This document shows positions 57,350 through 64,000 of a DNA stretch of 64,000 bases, one piece after another. Below the pieces are notes generated by a model. That model was not told where the DNA came from. It saw nothing but the letters and a program-made list of their open reading frames with translations, and searched no databases. Each line of letters starts with the position of its first letter. Within the stretch, counting starts at the first letter, position 1. This DNA is from Incurvaria masculella (taxonomy: Eukaryota; Arthropoda; Insecta; Lepidoptera; Incurvariidae), in assembly GCA_946894095.1 (NCBI GenBank), contig OX335653.1:7135001-7199000 (forward strand), given 5' to 3'. The translations under genes were made by a program, and so were the position numbers.

Positions 57350-58382
57350 TGCTTATAGTGCTTATTTTCGCAGGTACTATGACATTTCTAACTAGTGCCA
57401 TCTCCCGTCACTGCTAGAACTAGTTACACTGTCATTAAACTAAGGTTAATTCCAAATGTTGCCTAGGTGGGCGTTAAATTTAAAAACATTACATTTCAAC
57501 TACAAATTAAGTAATATCACTGTAATAAAAAAATATCATTGATATTCATTCCATTGTACTCTTAATTTTCTGTAGGTGGTAGCATTTAAAGTGTTAATAT
57601 TATATAGTTTTTTTTAAGTGTAAGAATAATAATGTATTATGTATTTTGACTCTTCGTTTAGAGGTCACTGTAGTTGTTCATGACAGAAATAATCGCTTAA
57701 AAACTAAATCGTACAGAGCTTTCACAACTTTTTCATGTTGCCACTGGAGTAGTGCATCGCTTTAAGTTCCCTGCTTGCGGCGACGCTAGGTTCGGGTCTC
57801 CTCTTTCCCTAAAATATGGTTGATAGAGGCGATGGCTGGCGTGATGCTCGTGAACGGGTGCTGTTTGTGGGGACTGGCTTGCTCCAATTGGCAACATGCT
57901 AGATGGCGGGCATGGGCTTTACTAATAAACTGATATTTGTCATGAACTGTTGCATGACATGAATTGTTGATTCTCGTCAATTCATATTAATTTAGCGTGT
58001 TTATCTGTGAGTCTAAATACTTTTGTAAATTTAGACTAAGTGGACGTTGAAAAAAATAAACCATCGGAGTTTCTTGCCAGTTCTTTCTCGCTGGGATTGC
58101 CCCGAACTGGCGAATGATAAAATATGACAAATCAGAGTGCAGTGTAATGTCTATGGATGATGTGTACAATAAACAATTGGTTTGTATTTAATATATTCTG
58201 AAATGTGAATGACAATGCCTTCTGTGGACTTTTATTATCCCTATTCAATAATTTTATTTATTTATTTATATACATTAGTAGCATAAAGCAGAATATTTGG
58301 TTATTAAAGATCTGTTTTTTATTTTAAAATAATTGTCAAATTGGTTTTTGAACTGGTATGACGTTAGCAATAATTCCCTACT
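57350..58382 (+). repeat. Dispersed repeat, copy 2, split by insertions
   Basis: Blocks 57350-57565, about 58175-58245 and 58345-58382 are collinear with 745-1070. About 600 bases (57566-58170) and about 100 bases (58246-58344) are extra here. The first insert includes 'gagtttcttgccagttcttt', a common LINE-tail-like motif also seen inverted near 10360. The repeat ends about 40 bases downstream of the first fru coding exon. Confidence 0.65.
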
Positions 58383-58422
58383 ACAATTTATCTATGCCGT
58401 CGGATAATGGTGGTGAGGGTAC

Positions 58423-58574
58423 CTTGACGGTCTCTCCATCGCAGGCGAGGGTGACGTCGCAGAGCGCCTCCCGCTGCAGCAGGCTCGCCAGCACGTCCGT
58501 CAGGTTGTGCGGGTGGTTGTTCCAGCGCAGGCAGAACTGCTGGTCCATCGTGGGGGCGAGCGTCAGTGAGCGAG
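58423..58574 (-). CDS. fru: Fruitless first coding exon (start codon, BTB)
   Basis: The acceptor TCGCAG ends at 58575, followed by 26 bases of 5' UTR and ATG at 58548-58546. It encodes [20 protein letters not shown], then [20 protein letters not shown] and VK, with donor AAG|GTACCC (phase 0). The N-terminus [13 protein letters not shown] is near identical to Drosophila Fruitless and is the strongest single piece of evidence for the gene. The acceptor immediately upstream shows that at least one noncoding exon lies further 5'. The intron end is GT-rich (transcript 'gtgtgtgagcgtgtgcgtgt') and not pyrimidine-rich. The CDS part is 58423-58548. Confidence 0.97.
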
Positions 58575-58759
58575 CTGCGACACACGCACACGCTCACACA
58601 CACTCACATATCAACTCTGACGGCGCGAGCTCACTAGTGCACAGCCGAGATCGAGGTGGTTCCTTCATTGTGGGGTTACTCGAAAAGGAGGATTCTGCAC
58701 AATAAACTGCACTATTTTGTAGCAATTTACTTACTAATTGAGGAACAGGTAGGTAGACC

Positions 58760-58873
58760 TTACTGGTGCTCGGCTTAGCCAAAATATAGCGTCCGACTGT
58801 CAAATTCGATATTCGTTCCATACATTTTATGTCAAAATTGACAGCTGGACTTGGCTAAGCCAAATACAAGTAA
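58760..58873. mobile_element. Small foldback element, ~114 bp
   Basis: 'ttactggtgctcggcttagc', 'caaaa' and 'cgactgtcaaatt' on the left mirror 'aattgacagctggacttggc' and 'taagccaaatacaagtaa' on the right. It sits in the fru intron about 190 bases upstream of the start exon. Confidence 0.6.
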
Positions 58874-59639
58874 TCTCTATAAATCCAGCGTTAATGCAAA
58901 AGGCCAAAAAATACCTAAATATAGTCAATGGGGTAAATATATTAAAATATGTCCTAAAACTTATTAATCGTTCCGAGGCCATCCTAAGCCTAGCTATCGA
59001 TTGGTCATTCTTGCTCCAAAAAGGAATTAAATCCCTTTCCTGCTCGACAAGCCCGGAAAGACCTCAGGAATGAGGGTTAAATGGTATTTTGAGAACCCGC
59101 AAATATTCAGAATGTCAATTATTTGATTCTGAAATTGGGATCCAGATTTCGTTGATTTTTTTTAAAGCTGCAGACTTATGTCTCCCTGTGTCAAATATAT
59201 AACAAATATCCACACTGTGAATGCTGGCCTACAATAAACAAAAAGTTTCACTGCAAAAATGCAGTTTCATGTACGGAATTAGGTGGCATGAATAATAATT
59301 TTTAAAATAAAGTATTTTAGATTAATTTCTTCTTCACATAGATAAGCCTCAGATGGTGAGGAGTTCTGCCTTGTGCAAATCACAGCTGACAGAAAACTGT
59401 ATAGATAAGAATTAGCATTAAATTTCAGATCATTCCTGTCGGACATCTCAATACCGTTAGATGAATAATATCATGTGTATCATGAGCAAGAAGAAAACAT
59501 TTGAATAGGTACCTACAACTTAAAATTCAAATGTAATATCCAAATTAAAAACGTTTGCAGTTATTGTGGCAAGGTGAACCTGTTAATGTGGCAAAGTAAC
59601 TATGCACAAAGTTTGTGCCATTTTTAAATTAATGACTAC

Positions 59640-60760
59640 AGTAGGCGGTATAATCACGCGAATAATTCGCAACTGGAAATCGGCCGAAGCAATGGGAGAC
59701 GGCCGTTACTTTCGTCGGTATCACGCGAGTCGTGAGAGTGCCGCACGTAGGCTGGCGGTATGTACAACGAACGGCGTGTTTATCAAGCAGGTCTCTAGAG
59801 ATAGACCCGTCGCAAAAAACTAGCGGGAGTCGTAGCCTCGTAGGGCCAGGCTAGATAGAGCGACGAGATAAGTGACATCACCGACTCGAATTAATGCGGC
59901 GGCGTGTGGCGGCGGGACGAGCGCAGCTTACTGTACTCCGTTGACAGTTAGATCACACACACACATGTCTACTTGTTGCTCGCCTTCCGCGCCACCCGAC
60001 CCCGATGTAGCCCAAATATATTATGTAATTTCACTCTAGAAGCGAAGCGACGTCACGGCGACCCTCTAGGGCCCCATTACAAAGCAGCGGCGACCGCCTC
60101 GAAGCCGTCAAAAAATTCGCAACATGCTGGCACCGTTATAACCGCCTCGCTGGATGTCCCAGTTGCAGACTTGGCACGATCGCCTTCTTCCCTTCGAACT
60201 CACGACAAAAGGGGGGCTCTTCGATAAGCGAATTCGTCCCGAGGGAGTGCTAGGCATTCCCCGCGTGGCAAGGGCTCTGTCGCGAGGCCGCGCACCGCTG
60301 CCGGGAGCAGCGCCATTTGCCGATTCGCGAACCTAAATTTTTGCACATCGCCCTATTAACACCAAATGTGAGCGTAAACAAGCACTAGCCGCGTGGACAC
60401 TTGCACTAGAGCTCCGGCCCGGCCACGACGCGCAAAACACTTCCGAGACTCACCGTGTGCGAGCCTCGTGCCATCACACCGCACCGACCCCTACCTTGCA
60501 CTGTCTCCTCCACATGCACGCACACATCTCTCGATTTCCGCAATATTCCGCGGCCTTCGGAATATCTTTCACATCATAATCGGGCCGCATCGTGTGCGAA
60601 CTTCATGCCCTGTCGCGAATTTGTGGCGCCAAATTTAAATTTCGCAAACATTTCGCGTGACCTTGCAAAAACAGATTGTGTCGCGCACGACACCACGTGT
60701 GTGAGGTATTGGATAGCGGTCTGGTATTATTGCGCTTTGTAATCAATTATATGAGCGGTA
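59640..60760 (-). promoter_or_regulatory. GC/CpG-rich region, likely fru 5' noncoding exon and promoter
   Basis: This kilobase is far richer in GC and CpG than the rest of the intergenic sequence. On the minus strand a consensus donor ACACG|GTGAGT occurs at 60454/60453. A second possible donor, ACA|GTAAGC, is near 59932. Either could splice to the acceptor at 58575 before the fru start codon. No TATA box was placed, and the transcription start is unknown. Short plus-strand frames here lack any domain. An unrelated divergent promoter is possible. Confidence 0.4.
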
Positions 60761-62131
60761 ATAGAGTTATTTATCCTTGACCATGGCCCTGAAGTAATCC
60801 CTATCCGCCGAAAAAATTCAAACATTTTTCCCATCGCGTCGTGAAGCACTTGTTTCGCAATATTTTTAGCTAAAACGCTAGTCTAAAGTTTTAAAGCTCT
60901 TATCAAGTAGTTCATGTAGCGATATGATAATCGAGAAATGAAGTTATTCACATAGATATTCGCAAAATTGCAATAAGATGCATCTAACATTGGCCTTGAC
61001 ATTACTTAGGGCTACGTTTCACGGCTTGCAGAATATATACATACAAAAACTATCTTTGTTACACATAACGACAAAGAAAGAGATAGATCTATTTTAGAGC
61101 AAGTAGCGAGACAGACATCGTGGCGAAAAAGAATTGCCAAGGCTGGTGGCGCCATCTGTCGAGCATTTTGAACACTTTAGTTCCCACATAACCCATAGGT
61201 GGCGGGTTATGCATTGAGTATGGGAGCAATGTACTGTAATTAATACTCTATAGCTATGTACTTTTGTACTAGCATGCTGTTTTATTACCGTGACGTTCAA
61301 TTTGGAGGGAAACATTTTACAGAGAATTCATATCAAACGTTTCTGACACAGCATTGAACCGACTAAGTACCTTCTATGATCACTGATGCGTCTATCAATC
61401 CAGAAAAATTAGAGCCATTACGCTACAAAATGAGACTAAAATATTTCGGCAACAATGCCAATCATCATGTTAGATCTTATAAATAAAATCTGGTTTGCAA
61501 ATAAAAATATTGGAAGCTAAAATAACAAAATCATTTAAACAGTTATTAAAAGAAAAAACCACCTTTTACCGTAACTAATAGTAATAATGTTTCATCACAT
61601 CTCTGAAATGTCGACTCGACAAAGGATTATCAGGTAAGGTAAAAAAGGAATGAATTATGGAAAAGCAACGCAGAGGGTCCCTCCTCAGTGGGAAAAACTT
61701 TCTGTGGGCAGGAAACACATTCCACGATTTTAGAGCTTTATAGTTAGTTACGTTTATTTTAAAAGTTGCACCAGGGTCATTAATTTTAGGATGCATATTT
61801 TTTTTAAAGTATTATATAGCAGTTATTTTAGAATGATCACTGTTTGGTAATATTACAGAACAGAACTTAAATAACTCAAAAAATATTTATTTTCGACCCC
61901 ATGGAGTTGACGAAATTACCTCCATGTTCGACCCCCCTTCACAGAGTCAAATGTGTTGCAAACTAGCTCTAAAATGACTCCTTAGAAGGAATGTATCAAA
62001 TTTCCAATCACCTGTACCATATGTAAACCATCGACTTTGTATCATGGAGGTGATTCCTCACCTCCATGCTTTGTATTTGATTTTATTTTCGGGCTTCTAG
62101 GCCGCCCTTTTTTATTTAATTACAGAGTCCC
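60761..62131. other. Noncoding, nothing assigned
   Basis: AT-rich sequence upstream of the putative fru promoter. No coding or repeat feature could be defined with confidence. Confidence 0.5.
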
Positions 62132-62523
62132 TAGTCAGCCTCGGTGGCCCAGTGGCGCGACACTTCGGCGATCGCTCTCCGAAGTTAAGCAACGCTGGGT
62201 CCGGTCTGGTCTTGGATGGGTGACCATTCGACCGTTGAGAGAGGCTGGCCGTGGTTCGGATTCCACGTTAAGCTGTAGGTCCCCTTCCTTACTTACTAGG
62301 TGGTAGGGTTTATCCCGCCCGGGCTGGTACCATCGCATTGGATGAACGATGGTCGAAGCGGCAATGAAAATTGTCCGTGTTTTCCATCCAGTTCAATGTA
62401 GCCGTGCAATATAAGGAAGGTCCTGGCATGGCACCTAGTTCCCATGTGGTGTGTTGGGCTAATACCATGAACAGAACTTGTGGTATTAGCCATCCATGTC
62501 CAGTCACATAAAAAAAAAAAAAA
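62132..62523 (+). mobile_element. Young SINE with 5S-rRNA-derived head
   Basis: Head 62135-62240: 'ccgaagttaagcaacg' (62178 region) and 'ttggatgggtgacc' (62212 region) match 5S rRNA at its internal promoter elements. The body ('cgtggttcggattccacgtt', 'taggtggtagggtttatccc', 'gatggtcgaagcggcaatga', 'ccatccagttcaatgtagcc') is the same as in the tRNA-headed copies. It ends with 'catccatgtccagtcacat' and a poly(A) run of about 15. A target duplication AGTCCC is seen at 62126-62131 and 62524-62529. It is the best-preserved SINE in the window. Confidence 0.88.
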
Positions 62524-62529
62524 AGTCCC

Positions 62530-63180
62530 AGTTGTCACCTAAATTGGCGTTTACGCCAAATCGATCGACTGGCGTTTCCTTATTTAATTTTTTCTTAGTG
62601 GCGTCTGTCGCTACAGAAGCGACAATTTGCCAGTGTCGAGTTTCTCTTGATCTTTTTCAATATATCACGCGAATACTTTTAATGAGGTAATGGGTGAAAC
62701 TTGAAATTAAGTATAAAAACAATGAACCGAAGTAGGTTGAAACAAAATAAATGAACTTAATATTTAGGAAGTTCCCACATAGAAAATAAACATTACAACA
62801 TAAAAAGATTAAACATAAGAGGTGACATTTTAAAATGTATGAAGAAATTGAAGAGCGCACTCAGTGGGCGTTAAGCAAACTAAAGTTTGCGAGTCCGAGT
62901 TTGATTTGACAGTTTACTCTGACGTTGCCGTTTACGCCGACTTCGCGTTTTCATACAAATCGGAAGACCGAGTTTGACTTTGACAGCTTGAAGAAGTAAA
63001 ACCACAAAAAGGAAAGGAAAGGAGTGTTTGCCTAAAGACGCAAACGCTACACAACGAGCCAATAGTACTAATGTCGACTAAGAACGAGTGCCTTGCTGTA
63101 ATTAAAGTTTGTTGTATGCAGAATACTAGCGGAGGTATGATCCAAACGTTAACCAAGTATTCCTTGACATATTAAAGCAA
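62530..63180. other. Noncoding, nothing assigned
   Basis: Short frames exist on both strands but none has a domain or splice structure. 'gagtccgagtttgatttgac' (62890) and 'gaccgagtttgactttgaca' (62967) are a loose 80-base direct repeat. Confidence 0.5.
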
Positions 63181-63470
63181 AAAAAACCGGCCAAGTGTGA
63201 GTGGGATTCGCACACGAATAGTTCTGTACCACCGTACAAGAGTAACACAAAAAAATCACGTTTTTTGTATGGAGCCCCCCTTAAAATTTAATATGTTTTT
63301 AATTTTACCCATTTGTTGTAATAGCGGCAAAAAAAATACAAACTCTGTGAAAATTTCAGCTGCCTACCTATTACGGTTCATGAGATACAGCCCTGTGAGA
63401 GACGGACGGACGGACAATGGAGCTAGTAATAGGGTTCCGTTGGCACCCTTTCATACGGAACCCTAAAAAA
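63181..63470 (+). mobile_element. Lepidopteran 'ccggccaagtg...gacggacgg' repeat
   Basis: It begins 'aaaaaaccggccaagtgtga' and ends 'cttt' plus 'catacggaaccctaaaaaa'. It contains 'ggttcatgagatacagccct' and a short (GACG)n. It matches 11261-11769 without the nested insert. It is a widespread motif in moth and butterfly DNA; the transposon class is not decided here. Confidence 0.7.
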
Positions 63471-64000
63471 GGTAGAGAATATTTTCTTGCAGAGCTTAAA
63501 AAAAATTGTCCTCACCATACATTTTGTGTGTAGGTATTTGTTCAGGGCTTGAAAATTGGTTACTTTAACTGAGTGAAAAGAGTTAGCCTGTTACTGCATC
63601 TTTTAATTGTTTTATAACTGTGTGCCATAACTGTATTCTCTTACTGTTTCCCTACTGTGTGAAAACTGTTTCTAGCTGTAGTATTTTTTCCATTCTTACC
63701 TACTTATTATCAGTGAAAATGTACTTTTCTATAAGTTAAAATTACTGTACCACTTAAAACTGGATAGTCACGCACCTGATTTGTAGTCAGCCGTAATTTA
63801 TCCATACAGGTGTTGTGGGACGAATCAGCTAAGTATCTGCTTGTATTCTTGGACTAGATACGGCGCCGAAACGACCGTTTCGTCGAGGACCCCGAGGCAT
63901 CCCATAATTGCAAGACCTTCAAACTTCCAAGGAATATAGGGTCTCTTTTTGTGTAGCATAGTCTGTACCACGAGAAATGCTCTACCTTCAGTGCCCTATC
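63471..64000. other. Noncoding end of window
   Basis: AT-rich sequence, then a more GC-rich tail with the self-complementary patch 'gaaacgaccgtttcgtcgag' near 63867. No exon was recognised. Confidence 0.5.

Noticed and set aside
57786..58169. Two minus-strand frames of 60-64 codons upstream of fru
   Set aside because: They lie in a repeat-derived insertion, with no domains or splice sites.
62135..62240. 5S rRNA gene
   Set aside because: Only the internal promoter region matches. The stem-forming ends are absent, and a SINE body with poly(A) and target duplication follows.

Overview
The window looks like a piece of a lepidopteran (moth or butterfly) nuclear genome: AT-rich, intron-rich, with GT-AG exons scattered over tens of kilobases and many short interspersed and foldback repeats. 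No bacterial or organellar features, CRISPR arrays or intact tRNA/rRNA genes were seen. The order is inferred from the protein types and from repeat motifs typical of Lepidoptera; no database search was possible.

Two protein-coding genes can be built exon by exon with matching splice sites and phases. (1) A plus-strand secreted or cuticular protein with one chitin-binding type-2 (CBM14/peritrophin A) domain, visible in four exons at 15122-16681, 17414-17589, 18559-18773 and 19258-19519 (about 736 residues). Its first exon, presumably carrying the signal peptide, is not found. (2) A minus-strand gene recognised as fruitless (fru), the BTB/zinc-finger transcription factor of insect sexual behaviour and development. 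Its common exons lie at 58423-58574 (start codon), 50015-50152, 49269-49370, 47861-48070 and 45192-45410. A connector exon lies at 37742-37844. Three alternative C2H2 zinc-finger terminal exons lie at 36533-36864, 33628-33941 and 27602-27834. All three take the same phase-1 junction, so they are mutually exclusive 3' ends. A further terminal exon at 42771-43184 joins directly to the 45192 donor in phase 0 and encodes a TTF/BED-like Cys/His finger instead of C2H2 fingers, giving a predicted different class of Fru protein. A GC-rich region at about 59.6-60.75 kb is the likely fru promoter/5' noncoding exon region. The two genes converge, with about 8 kb between their coding ends.

Layout: 1-15 kb is repeat-rich sequence with SINEs, foldback elements, a Helitron-type 3' end, a truncated LINE end and one possible minus-strand first exon at 8.1 kb. 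15.1-19.5 kb holds the CBM14 gene. 19.5-26.4 kb is AT-rich intergenic sequence. 26.4-27.6 kb is a degenerate tandem array just downstream of the last fru exon. 27.6-58.6 kb is fru with large introns. 59.6-60.8 kb is the putative fru 5' region. 60.8-64 kb is repeats.

The most notable points are the TTF-like alternative fru terminus; a SINE family in which one body is joined either to a tRNA-like head or to a 5S-rRNA-like head; a tandem array plus a decayed copy of the zinc-finger exon end beyond the last fru exon; and a 34-copy CT tract (transcript sense) just inside the fru intron where the terminal-exon choice is made.
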